A stretch of DNA of 64,000 bases from Rhinopithecimicrobium faecis. Lineage in GTDB: Bacteria; Bacteroidota; Bacteroidia; Sphingobacteriales; Sphingobacteriaceae. Location: positions 124,001 through 188,000 of the forward strand of contig JAGKSB010000004.1 of assembly GCA_017942165.1 (NCBI GenBank), written 5' to 3'. Every line of letters begins with the position of its first letter. Position 1 is the first letter of the stretch. The translations under genes and the position numbers were made by a program. Positions 52,643 through 61,250 of this stretch are shown here, one piece after another. The notes below the pieces were generated by a model that saw only the letters and a program-made list of their open reading frames with translations, did not search any database and was not told where the DNA came from.

Positions 52643-53090
52643 TACGATCACTATTCGTTCGGCTACAGCCACAGATTGCCCGCAAATGCTAACATTAATT
52701 CGGGAGCTTGCGCTATTTGAACAGGCGCCAGACGAAGTAACCGTCAGTTTGGAAGAATTTGAGGATGCTGGATTTGGAAAATCCCCCGTTTGGGGCGCCT
52801 ATGTTGCAGAATGCAAGGGCACCCTTGTGGGCTTATCCCTTTACTATATCCGCTACTCTACATGGAAAGGGAGACGCCTCTATTTGGAGGATCTTATTGT
52901 TACCGAAGACTACAGAGGGCAAGGTATAGGAAAGTTATTATTAGACCGGACAGTCTTACATGCACAGGAAAATGGTTTACATGGTATGGTCTGGCAAGTC
53001 CTAGACTGGAACCATGCAGCCATCGATTTCTATAAAAAGTACCAAGCAAATTTTGACCCTTCTTGGGTTAACGTATCAATTAACTTTTAG
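52635..53090 (+). CDS. GNAT-family N-acetyltransferase
   Basis: A 151-aa acetyltransferase with the acetyl-CoA loop DYRGQGIGKLLLDR and upstream EDLIVTE, plus WNHAAIDFYKKY near the end. It resembles the spermidine/diamine N-acetyltransferase (SSAT-like, YhfO) group by the pattern ALFEQAPDEV and VWGAYVAEC. Start overlaps yggS, hence coupled. Confidence 0.9.
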   Translation: MTNTITIRSATATDCPQMLTLIRELALFEQAPDEVTVSLEEFEDAGFGKSPVWGAYVAECKGTLVGLSLYYIRYSTWKGRRLYLEDLIVTEDYRGQGIGKLLLDRTVLHAQENGLHGMVWQVLDWNHAAIDFYKKYQANFDPSWVNVSINF

Positions 53091-53104
53091 CGTATAGGCA
53101 CTAT

Positions 53105-53899
53105 ATGAAACGCTTTTTTCTGCCCATCCTTTTTTTTAGCGCATGTACATTTATAACATGCCAATCGACAGCAAACTCTGCGCATGGAGGCGTTTCTTCG
53201 GCCGACACAGCGCACTATGAGATGCATAGTTTCCACGCCAAAAGTAAGTTTTTAGCCAATGCGGAATCAGGTCAAGATACCACATTTATAAGCGTAAACT
53301 ACCCAATATTCAAAGATTCCATCACCAATAAATTGGTGAAATCAGCGATTTTTACGGATGGTGAACAGACCATGGACCAGCTAGCAACATCTTTTATTGA
53401 AGCCTATGACGAGTACGCGAAGGAAGCTACGGTAACGACATTTGCAGCCTGGTATCATCAACGATATATTAAGGTACACAGCAATACACCCCTATTTATC
53501 AGCCTTATAAACTCTGTTGAAGAATATACCGGTGGTGCCCACGGCAACCATTACAACCTTTTCAAAAGCTTTGACTTGTCAAGCAAAAAGGAAATCATGC
53601 TGGAAGACCTTATTATTAAAAATAATCTACCGCAGCTGGTAAATATTGCTGAAGCAAGATTTCGTGAGCATGAAAATATTGCTAAAGATAGCTCCCTTTC
53701 AGACAGCTATTTTTTCGATGATGGCATCTTTACTCTTGCCGACAACTTCGCCTTGGAACGCGACCATTTATTATTCTATTACAATCCTTATGAGATTAAA
53801 TCCTATGCTGAAGGCGATACAGAGTTACGTATCCCCCTGAAAGACATCAAAGATTTGCTATCCCCAAAAGGAATACAATATATCAATAGCTTCAATTAA
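53105..53899 (+). CDS. DUF4163/DUF3298 (RsiV-like) lipoprotein
   Basis: A 264-aa protein with a signal peptide and lipobox-like FITC at about residue 19. The DUF4163 part (TTFISVNYPIFKDSITNKLV) and the DUF3298 part (NSVEEYTGGAHGNHYNLFKS, SSKKEIMLEDLI, ERDHLLFYYNPYEIKSYAEG) are both visible. In Bacillus RsiV this pair binds lysozyme; whether this one does is unknown. Co-directional, 14 bp after the GNAT gene. Confidence 0.88.
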   Translation: MKRFFLPILFFSACTFITCQSTANSAHGGVSSADTAHYEMHSFHAKSKFLANAESGQDTTFISVNYPIFKDSITNKLVKSAIFTDGEQTMDQLATSFIEAYDEYAKEATVTTFAAWYHQRYIKVHSNTPLFISLINSVEEYTGGAHGNHYNLFKSFDLSSKKEIMLEDLIIKNNLPQLVNIAEARFREHENIAKDSSLSDSYFFDDGIFTLADNFALERDHLLFYYNPYEIKSYAEGDTELRIPLKDIKDLLSPKGIQYINSFN

Positions 53900-53920
53900 T
53901 TATTATCAATCCTACGCTAC

Positions 53921-55186
53921 ATGCAAGTTTTTAAATTTGGTGGTGCTTCCGTGAAGAACGCTGAAGCCATAAAAAATGTGAAAGAAATTGTAGAATACTA
54001 TCAGCATGAATCCCTCCTGATCGTAATTTCTGCCATGGGAAAAACCACCAATAAGCTGGAGGCTATTGCGAAATCATATGTGAGTCAAGATGGGCAGGCT
54101 TTCGAGCTCTTGGAGGAAGTAAAACAAGCACACTTCGAAGTTATAGCCGGTTTGTTCGGTGAGGAAGAGGTGCCACTATATGATGAGGTGTCCAATCTTT
54201 TTGTCGAAGTAGAATGGATCTTGGAAGAAGAGCCTGTGGATGAATTCCCATATATTTTTGATCAAATTGTCTCTATTGGAGAACTTGTATCGACGAAAAT
54301 TATCGCTTCGTACATCTTATCGCAAGGGATTCCTTGTCGCTGGATAGATGCTAGAAATTACATCGCCACGGATAATTATTACCAAGAAGCAGGCGTAGAT
54401 TGGGAGCGTTCAAAGAAAGCTATTTTAAAAGACCTTCCAAGCATACTGACGCACGAACTTATCGTAACCCAAGGGTTTATAGGGTCCACATCTGAAAATT
54501 TCTCCACCACCTTGGGTAGAGAAGGCTCGGATTATTCCGCAGCGATTTTTGCTTCCTGCCTCGATGCCCAAGCGGTAACGATCTGGAAGGATGTCCCTGG
54601 GGTGTTGAATGCAGACCCTAAATGGTTTGCCGAAACAGCACTAATTCCGGAGCTTTCCTATACCGATGCGATTGAGTTAACCTACTACGGCGCTACTGTT
54701 ATTCACCCGAAGACCATCAAACCCCTACAAAATAAGGGGATTAACTTATACGTTAAATCGTTCTTAAACTATAAAGAACCAGGCACCGTAATTCGTAGCA
54801 CCAAGCAAACACTTCCAATACCTTCGTTTATCTTTAAGATGAACCAGGTTTATATCAATATTATGCCGCGGGATTTCTCCTTTATCTTAGAAGATAACCT
54901 AAGTCATATATTCAATGTTTTCTTTAAACATCGCATTAAGACCAATATGATGCGGAACTCTGCCATTAGCTTTTCCGTTTCTGTAGATGATACTGGAGAA
55001 AATATCCATCAGCTACTAGCAGATCTTGCGCAACGCTTTGAGATTATAACACATAAAAACCTGGAATTAATAACAATACGCTACTATAATCAGGAGACCA
55101 TCGATCGCGTATTAGTAGATAAGCAGGTTATTGCTGAGCTAAAAGACAGCTATACCTGCCAGTTATTAGTGAATCAAATTTCATGA
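53921..55186 (+). CDS. Second aspartate kinase (monofunctional)
   Basis: A 421-aa kinase: MQVFKFGGASVKNAEAIKNV (KFGGAS), TQGFIGSTSENFSTTLGREG, the substrate loop KDVPGVLNADPKW and TYYGATVIHPKTIKPLQNKG, then two C-terminal ACT-like regions (RDFSFILEDNLSHIFNVFFK). It is similar in layout to the lysC product at 20110-21423 but distinct in sequence. The methyltransferase gene overlaps its stop by 4 bp (ATGA). Confidence 0.92.
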   Translation: MQVFKFGGASVKNAEAIKNVKEIVEYYQHESLLIVISAMGKTTNKLEAIAKSYVSQDGQAFELLEEVKQAHFEVIAGLFGEEEVPLYDEVSNLFVEVEWILEEEPVDEFPYIFDQIVSIGELVSTKIIASYILSQGIPCRWIDARNYIATDNYYQEAGVDWERSKKAILKDLPSILTHELIVTQGFIGSTSENFSTTLGREGSDYSAAIFASCLDAQAVTIWKDVPGVLNADPKWFAETALIPELSYTDAIELTYYGATVIHPKTIKPLQNKGINLYVKSFLNYKEPGTVIRSTKQTLPIPSFIFKMNQVYINIMPRDFSFILEDNLSHIFNVFFKHRIKTNMMRNSAISFSVSVDDTGENIHQLLADLAQRFEIITHKNLELITIRYYNQETIDRVLVDKQVIAELKDSYTCQLLVNQIS

Positions 55187-56358
55187 ATATAAATTTATTT
55201 AATGCTGACGTACAAGCTTTTTTAGAAGCTAACAGGGAGGTTAATTCCGCGACAATAGCCCTTAAAAAGAGTCCTTTTCCAGGAATTTCCTCCGCGGAGC
55301 TGGCAGCCCAACTAGATGCGCGCCAGCGGGCGAAGAAGAAGCTCCCACTATGGGCCTCAACGCCAGCAATCTATTTTCCACAAAAAATTAATATGGAGCA
55401 GTGCTCCTCGGAGCAAACTGCCGCTTTTAAAAGTAGCCTTATTACAGAAAATAGTAGCCTAATAGACTTAACGGGAGGCTTTGGCATTGATAGTTTCTAC
55501 TTCGCTAAACGCGCAAAATCAGTGATCCATTGCGAGATTAACCAGGAGCTTTCAGCCATAGTAGCGCATAATTACAAGGTCCTCGGGCAAGAGAATATTC
55601 AATGTTTTGCAGGCGATGGCACAGCAATCCTCCAAGATGCTGCTCCTGTAGACTATATTTATTCTGACCCTTCCCGAAGAGTCGCTTTAAAGAAAGTATT
55701 CCTCCTTTCGGACTGTGAGCCTAATATCGTTGCGCTGCAGCATCAACTGTTGGCCTCCGCCCATACAATCATCACGAAAGTAGCCCCCTTACTGGATATC
55801 TCTTCAGCTCTACGCGAGCTGACACAGGTGGCAGAGGTATTTGTCGTAAGTTTAGAAAATGACTGTAAAGAGCTTCTTTTTATTCAGAAAAAGGACTTTG
55901 AAGGAGAGCCTCAGGTTCATGCTGTTCGCCTTTATCAAGGGCAGCAACAGCAGTATTCTTTCCGCTACAGCGTGGAGTCTGCGACACAGAATAGCTATGG
56001 AAGCCCGTCAAAATATTTATATGAGCCCGATGTTGCTGTAACGAAAGCGGGGGCATTTAAATCCATAGCTGCGGCTTATGGGTTAACAAAAATCGCCCAG
56101 CATACCCATCTTTACAGCAGTGAGAATTTAAGAGATGATTTTTTAGGGAAAATATTTGACGTACAAGCGACTATTCCCTATCAGCTGTTTAAAAAGAATG
56201 CGCATCCCTATCAGGCAAATGTCATCAGCAAGAATTTCCCTCTTAAAGCGGAAGAACTCCGTAAAAAGCATAAAATTAAGGAGGGTAAGGAAGAGTTTTT
56301 ATTCTTCTGTAGCAACGAGCAGGGCGAACTGATTGTGATTTATGCTAAACGTGTCTAG
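55183..56358 (+). CDS. SAM-dependent methyltransferase with THUMP-like domain
   Basis: A 391-aa protein. The N-terminal ~95 residues are helical, then comes a Rossmann methyltransferase with LIDLTGGFGIDSFYFAKRAK (SAM loop), IHCEINQELSAIVAHNYKVL and the active-site-like YIYSDPSRR. A C-terminal THUMP-like part follows (residues ~290-391, VISKNFPLKAEELRKKHKIK). It probably methylates RNA; target not known. Translationally coupled to the aspartate kinase. Confidence 0.88.
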   Translation: MNINLFNADVQAFLEANREVNSATIALKKSPFPGISSAELAAQLDARQRAKKKLPLWASTPAIYFPQKINMEQCSSEQTAAFKSSLITENSSLIDLTGGFGIDSFYFAKRAKSVIHCEINQELSAIVAHNYKVLGQENIQCFAGDGTAILQDAAPVDYIYSDPSRRVALKKVFLLSDCEPNIVALQHQLLASAHTIITKVAPLLDISSALRELTQVAEVFVVSLENDCKELLFIQKKDFEGEPQVHAVRLYQGQQQQYSFRYSVESATQNSYGSPSKYLYEPDVAVTKAGAFKSIAAAYGLTKIAQHTHLYSSENLRDDFLGKIFDVQATIPYQLFKKNAHPYQANVISKNFPLKAEELRKKHKIKEGKEEFLFFCSNEQGELIVIYAKRV

Positions 56359-56427
56359 GAAAACTAATTTTACCATCTCAAGCCGCTAATTCAACATTCC
56401 TATTACAATTCTATGCTGAAGGAATGA

Positions 56428-56435
56428 TATTTTTG
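56428..56435 (+). promoter_or_regulatory. -7 element at the start of the LLM oxidoreductase gene
   Basis: TATTTTTG ends 3 bp before the ATG at 56439 and lies downstream of another in-frame ATG (56424). If used, the transcript would be leaderless from 56439. Confidence 0.4.
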
Positions 56436-56438
56436 ATT

Positions 56439-57434
56439 ATGAATCAAACTGTCAAACTTTCGGCCTTAGATCTGGCCACTGTAGTTTCCGGAGGAAATCA
56501 CCGTACAGCTATTGAGCGTACAGTGCGCACAGCACAACAACTTGAAGCCTTAGGCTATACCCGAATTTGGGTCGCAGAACACCATAACATGGAATTTATT
56601 GCGAGCTCGGCAACCTCCATATTAATCGAACATATCGCATCTAAGACTTCCAGCATACGTGTTGGTTCTGGCGGCATTATGCTTCCAAACCATTCGCCTT
56701 TAGTGATAGCAGAACAATTTGGCACCTTGGCAACCATCCACCCCAACCGAATAGACCTCGGCCTTGGGCGTGCTCCAGGAACTGACCAGCTGACAGCCAT
56801 GGCGCTGCGTAGAAATAATATGAATGGTGCCTACCAGTTTCCCCAAGATATTCAAGACCTGCAGCGCTATCTTTCCAAGGAAAATGCCTCCGCAAAGGTG
56901 CGTGCTTTTCCTGGTGAAGGTGTAGACGTCCCCTTATATATCTTAGGTTCAAGCACCGACTCGTCTTATCTTGCGGCTGAACTCGGACTTCCCTATGCCT
57001 TTGCGGCACATTTTGCGCCTGCTCAATTAGCGCAAGCAGCAAAGATCTATAGACAGCACTTTATCCCCTCGACGTTATACCCTGAACCCTATTTCATTTG
57101 CTGTGTCAATGTGGTTGCTGCAGACACCACCGCTTATGCACAACTGCTATCCCATAGTTTAAAGAATCTTTTCGCCTCCATTGTTACCAATACCCGTAGC
57201 CCTCTTAGCCCTCCAACATTGGAGCCTATCTACCAAGGCCACCGCGATATTGAGGCTGCTGTAGCGAGTATGGTATCTTGTACTTTTATAGGTGATGTTC
57301 CCAAAATTAAATCTGAGCTAACAGAATTTATTAATGAACTAGCTATTGATGAACTGATGGCTACCACGTATATTTATGATGAGGATGAGCGTATACACTC
57401 CTACAAATTATTGAAAGAAGCGCTTGAATCTTAA
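56439..57434 (+). CDS. LLM-class (luciferase-like) flavin-dependent oxidoreductase
   Basis: A 331-aa TIM-barrel monooxygenase-like protein of the bacterial luciferase family, alkanal-monooxygenase group. Motifs are YTRIWVAEHHNMEFIASSAT, RVGSGGIMLPNHSPLVIAEQ, LGLGRAPGTDQL and FIGDVPKIKSELTEF. FMN and a reductase partner are expected. I took the second ATG (56439); a start at 56424 would add five residues. Substrate unknown. Confidence 0.93.
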   Translation: MNQTVKLSALDLATVVSGGNHRTAIERTVRTAQQLEALGYTRIWVAEHHNMEFIASSATSILIEHIASKTSSIRVGSGGIMLPNHSPLVIAEQFGTLATIHPNRIDLGLGRAPGTDQLTAMALRRNNMNGAYQFPQDIQDLQRYLSKENASAKVRAFPGEGVDVPLYILGSSTDSSYLAAELGLPYAFAAHFAPAQLAQAAKIYRQHFIPSTLYPEPYFICCVNVVAADTTAYAQLLSHSLKNLFASIVTNTRSPLSPPTLEPIYQGHRDIEAAVASMVSCTFIGDVPKIKSELTEFINELAIDELMATTYIYDEDERIHSYKLLKEALES

Positions 57435-57483
57435 TGAAGCACGCGAATCTTAGCTAATAAAAAAAACTAATTATAAATCTATT

Positions 57484-58395
57484 ATGAAAGAGACCATTTT
57501 AATTACGGGAGGAACAGGCTTAGTGGGGAGACGCTTAGCTGCGCTGTTAGCAAAAGATTATAACTTACGGTACCTTAGTCGGACGCCGGCAGGAAGTAAT
57601 CAGTTTGCCTGGGATATATCCACAGGATTTTTAGACCCCAATGCGCTAAAAGATGTCGATCATATCATCCATCTTGCGGGGGAAAATATCTTAAAAAAAA
57701 GATGGACTGAAGATAGAAAAATTGCCCTGATAGAAAGCCGTGTATATAGCACAAAGCTCCTCTACACCGCTTTAGAGAAAGCTGGACGTACTATAAAAAC
57801 ATTTATTTCAGCTTCTGCGGTAGGCTATTATGGCGCAGTGACGCAGCAGCAAGCATTTTCTGAAGAAGACCCTGCGGGAACAGATTTCGCAGCTGAATTA
57901 TGTATGCTTTGGGAGAAAGCTGCGGATTTATTTGAAGATCCTACACGTTGCCAGCGGGTGGTAAAATTGAGAACCGCAGTCGTGCTTTCAGCAGAAGGTG
58001 GTGCCCTAGCGCCCTTAAGCCTACCCATAAAATTAGGCCTTGGCAGTTCCCTAGGTAAGGGCACACAGTATATGCCCTGGATACATATCGACGACCTTTG
58101 CAGCTTATATAAATACGCATTAACAAATACAGATGTAGCGGGTGTATATAATGCCAGCGCCCCAGAGCAGTGTACAAATGCACAAATTACGGCTACAATA
58201 GCGAAGTACTTCAACCGTCCGCTTTGGCTACCTAATGTGCCTGCCGTAGCACTAAAGTTAGCCCTAGGTGAAGCAGCAGACATGCTGCTGGAAGGATCCC
58301 CCGTATCGACCGAAAAAATACAAGCTCAGGGTTACAAATTCCACTACCCAGCATTAGATGCAGCACTTAAACAACTTTTAAAGAAAGAGGAATAG
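57484..58395 (+). CDS. TIGR01777-type NAD-dependent epimerase (SDR39U1-like)
   Basis: A 303-aa extended SDR: ILITGGTGLVGRRLAALLAK (NAD loop), HIIHLAGENILKKRWTEDRK, the catalytic-type FISASAVGYYG and LRTAVVLSAEGGALAPLSLP, and a DUF1731-like C terminus (YFNRPLWLPNVPAVALKLAL). Substrate of this family is not known. 49 bp after the LLM gene. Confidence 0.92.
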   Translation: MKETILITGGTGLVGRRLAALLAKDYNLRYLSRTPAGSNQFAWDISTGFLDPNALKDVDHIIHLAGENILKKRWTEDRKIALIESRVYSTKLLYTALEKAGRTIKTFISASAVGYYGAVTQQQAFSEEDPAGTDFAAELCMLWEKAADLFEDPTRCQRVVKLRTAVVLSAEGGALAPLSLPIKLGLGSSLGKGTQYMPWIHIDDLCSLYKYALTNTDVAGVYNASAPEQCTNAQITATIAKYFNRPLWLPNVPAVALKLALGEAADMLLEGSPVSTEKIQAQGYKFHYPALDAALKQLLKKEE

Positions 58396-58421
58396 GTCTA
58401 TTAACCAGCAATGTTATTGCA

Positions 58422-58442
58422 TGTAAAGTGAAACTTTTTACA
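58422..58442. promoter_or_regulatory. Inverted repeat TGTAAA-N9-TTTACA before the biosynthetic cassette
   Basis: A 21-bp imperfect palindrome lies 41-61 bp upstream of the SbnA-like start and could be an operator. No TAnnTTTG element was found with confidence in the same gap. Confidence 0.35.
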
Positions 58443-58482
58443 GCCCTCCTCTGTTAGTATACTATAGACTTACAGTAGAGTT

Positions 58483-59463
58483 ATGATAGCAACGAACGTA
58501 AAAGAAGGTATCTTATCTACCATCGGAGAAACTCCTTTAGTAAAATTGAAGAATGTATTCGCTGAATATCCTTTTCATTTTTATGCAAAGATGGAAATGT
58601 TTAATCCTGGAGGAAGCATCAAAGATCGAACTTCCTATCACATGCTTTCGGAAGCCTTCAAGCAGGGGAAGATAGCTGCCAATAGTACGATTATTGAATC
58701 CACTTCAGGCAACATGGGGATTGGCTTAGCCCAACTATGTTTATATTATGGTCTACGCCTGATACTCGTAGTCGACCCCCATATCAATAAAGAATCCGCC
58801 CAGCTGCTAAGGATTTATAAAGCCGAATTAGTTTTCGTAGATGAGCTTGATGATAACGGTGGCTACTTAAAGACGCGCCTTGCCACCGTGCAAAAGTTAC
58901 TGAAGACAATACCAAATAGCTATAATCCGGATCAGTATCACAATAAAAACAATCCCTTAGCACATCGGCAAACTTTTACCGAGATTATCCAGCAGCTTGG
59001 TGCTGCGCCAGATTACATAATTATTCCTACCAGCACCTGCGGTACCATAATGGGCTTTATAAATGAAATTGATAAGCAGGGCTATGCTACAAAAGTTATC
59101 GCTGTAGATGCTCAAGGATCCGTACTTTTTAATCAAAAGCCGAAGGAGCGACTGATCCCAGGTATGGGCGCTTCCCAAAAATCCCATTTCTTAGATGCCG
59201 CAAAACTACATGCTGTGCAGCATATCTCCGATAGCGATGCTGTAGTAGGCTGTCACAAACTATTGAAATTAGAATCTATGCTAGCTGGAGGCTCCTCGGG
59301 AGCAGTCATCACAGCGATAGAGAAAATAGCCTATAGATTAAAGGAAGATAATACCGTAGTAGCAATTTTTCCAGATCGTGGTGAGCGCTACCTAAATACG
59401 ATTTACAATACAGAATGGATTGCTACAAAATTTCCTGAACTTTTAAATAATGAGAAAATATGA
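58483..59463 (+). CDS. SbnA-like PLP synthase (cysteine-synthase fold)
   Basis: A 326-aa fold-type II PLP enzyme. The Schiff-base lysine is in NPGGSIKDRTS (K47), the substrate loop in STSGNMGIGLAQ and the PLP-phosphate glycines in PTSTCGTIMGF. NPGGSIKDR and the insertions separate it from ordinary CysK (NPTGSVKDR) and fit the SbnA branch that joins O-phosphoserine and glutamate into a 2,3-diaminopropionate precursor. The substrate assignment is inference. Its stop overlaps the next gene by 4 bp (ATGA). First gene of a three-gene cassette. Confidence 0.82.
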   Translation: MIATNVKEGILSTIGETPLVKLKNVFAEYPFHFYAKMEMFNPGGSIKDRTSYHMLSEAFKQGKIAANSTIIESTSGNMGIGLAQLCLYYGLRLILVVDPHINKESAQLLRIYKAELVFVDELDDNGGYLKTRLATVQKLLKTIPNSYNPDQYHNKNNPLAHRQTFTEIIQQLGAAPDYIIIPTSTCGTIMGFINEIDKQGYATKVIAVDAQGSVLFNQKPKERLIPGMGASQKSHFLDAAKLHAVQHISDSDAVVGCHKLLKLESMLAGGSSGAVITAIEKIAYRLKEDNTVVAIFPDRGERYLNTIYNTEWIATKFPELLNNEKI

Positions 59464-61247
59464 TTTGGACCAAGGATAATTTTTCTTCGGAGCATCTCAA
59501 AAAGAGTGAACAGGTAACAACGAAGGTATATCAGAAACCCCCGATAGACAGCCAAACTCCGCGAGTGGCCATTATTGGTGGAGGGCCTAAAGGATTTTAT
59601 GCCTTAAAAGCACTCTTTCAAGCACTAAAAAAACAGCCCCTAAGGAGCCCCCTTTCTATCGACTGGTTTAATGATGACAGCTCCTTTGCTTGTGGCAAGA
59701 ATTTTAATACCCAGCAGCCTGACTACTTGCTAATTAACAACTGCATCGGCCATATCGACGTCTGGAAAGATGACTATTCTACAGAAAAATTAAACTTCTG
59801 TGACTGGATTAATCACTATCGTAAAGGGAAAAAGAATGCCTTACCTACGGACTTCGCCTCGCGCGCACTTGTAGGCCACTACCTGAGTCATGCACTGCTC
59901 CTGCTTTTAAAGGATATGCCAGACCATCTGCAGTTGAACTTCCATATAGAGAATGTCGACCGCCTATATTTGGATACACAGCAGCAAATCTATCTCGGCG
60001 ACAAATTTAAAGTTGCCTATAAATCCGTTATCCTTTGTACAGGAAACAGCTATACCTCAAAACTACCAAAATCCATCGCTCAAGATATCCTAAAGCTAGG
60101 TGGGGTCTATATAAAGCATCCCTATCCCATTGGGAACAGCTTGGCCCTACCCAAGCAAGCAGATGTTGCCGTGCTAGGGCTTGGATTAACAGGCATAGAT
60201 GTCGTACTCGGACTAACAGAGGGACGTGGAGGGAAATTTTCCCGTAAAGATGGTGGCCAGTATATTCCTGCGGATAAGGAAGTAGGTACCATCTACGCCT
60301 GGTCACGCTCCAACTTACCTATGCTATGCCGAGGGGCAATCTATGGCGATGAGCCGAGCAAATTCACCTATCTTACGGAGCAACGATTAGCTAGCTTATT
60401 AGCTATAAAAGGTACTATAAAAGCGAAAAGTCAGCTTTTACCCCTTTTAAGTAAGGAAATAACTTTTGCCTATTACAGCTGTAAATGGCGTAAAAAGTCT
60501 TTCACCAAAAAGGAAATGGAAGCACAAATTGCAAAATTAAAAAAACCCTTTGCACTCAGCGATCTGTTGGCACCAGACAAAAGCACACAATTTTCAACCT
60601 GCTCCACAAGACAGGATTTTATTATTGCCTATCTAACATTTACAATTAAGGAAACTAAAAAAGGCCCCCTAAAAAGCCCCTATATGGCGGCGGCTTCTGT
60701 CTGGCGTGATGCCTCCCTATTTTTCAGCAGCTGTTATAATTTCAAAGGCTTAACGGGAAATTCTCAAGCGCTATTCGATCAGGAATGGGCAGGAGCGTTT
60801 CATAGAATTAGCTACGGCCCCCCTATTAGCACGATGGAAAAAATATTGATATTATGTAAAGCAGGAAAACTAAAATTCCCCTTTCAGCAGGCGCCATCGC
60901 TGCGCATCGAGAAACAGAAGCTCCTGCTGGAGGAAGGCGCTCTAAAGGTTAGCGTTAGCCATCTTATTGATGCGCGTATCGGTAAAGTAAATCTCACGGA
61001 AAGCTTACCCGCAACCCTACTGCGGGCAGGAATAGCAAGTCCCTTAGTGAATGACAGATACCAGGTGGGCTGCATGGAAATACAGCCCAATGGGCGCCTG
61101 AAATCAACACTTGATGCGCCTATTTATTTATATGGCACCCCTACAGAAGGCAATACGCTGGACAATGATACACTGGCCATCGATAAATACAATTATGCCG
61201 CAGCATGGGCTGCAGATATCCTTGAAAATCACCTACAAAAAAAATAG
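59460..61247 (+). CDS. FAD/NAD(P)-binding oxidoreductase (HpyO/NAD_binding_9 type) of the cassette
   Basis: A 595-aa flavoprotein. The N-terminal dinucleotide motif VAIIGGGPKGFYALKAL is at about residue 36, and a second one, VAVLGLGLTGIDVVLGL, at about residue 236, so it should bind FAD and NAD(P)H as N-hydroxylases/class B-like monooxygenases do. YKSVILCTGNSYTSKLP marks the FAD loop. The C terminus has YLYGTPTEGNTLDNDTLAID. No SbnB-type dehydrogenase is present in the cassette, so this enzyme may fill the oxidative step. Exact reaction unknown. Confidence 0.82.
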   Translation: MIWTKDNFSSEHLKKSEQVTTKVYQKPPIDSQTPRVAIIGGGPKGFYALKALFQALKKQPLRSPLSIDWFNDDSSFACGKNFNTQQPDYLLINNCIGHIDVWKDDYSTEKLNFCDWINHYRKGKKNALPTDFASRALVGHYLSHALLLLLKDMPDHLQLNFHIENVDRLYLDTQQQIYLGDKFKVAYKSVILCTGNSYTSKLPKSIAQDILKLGGVYIKHPYPIGNSLALPKQADVAVLGLGLTGIDVVLGLTEGRGGKFSRKDGGQYIPADKEVGTIYAWSRSNLPMLCRGAIYGDEPSKFTYLTEQRLASLLAIKGTIKAKSQLLPLLSKEITFAYYSCKWRKKSFTKKEMEAQIAKLKKPFALSDLLAPDKSTQFSTCSTRQDFIIAYLTFTIKETKKGPLKSPYMAAASVWRDASLFFSSCYNFKGLTGNSQALFDQEWAGAFHRISYGPPISTMEKILILCKAGKLKFPFQQAPSLRIEKQKLLLEEGALKVSVSHLIDARIGKVNLTESLPATLLRAGIASPLVNDRYQVGCMEIQPNGRLKSTLDAPIYLYGTPTEGNTLDNDTLAIDKYNYAAAWAADILENHLQKK

Positions 61248-61250
61248 CTT

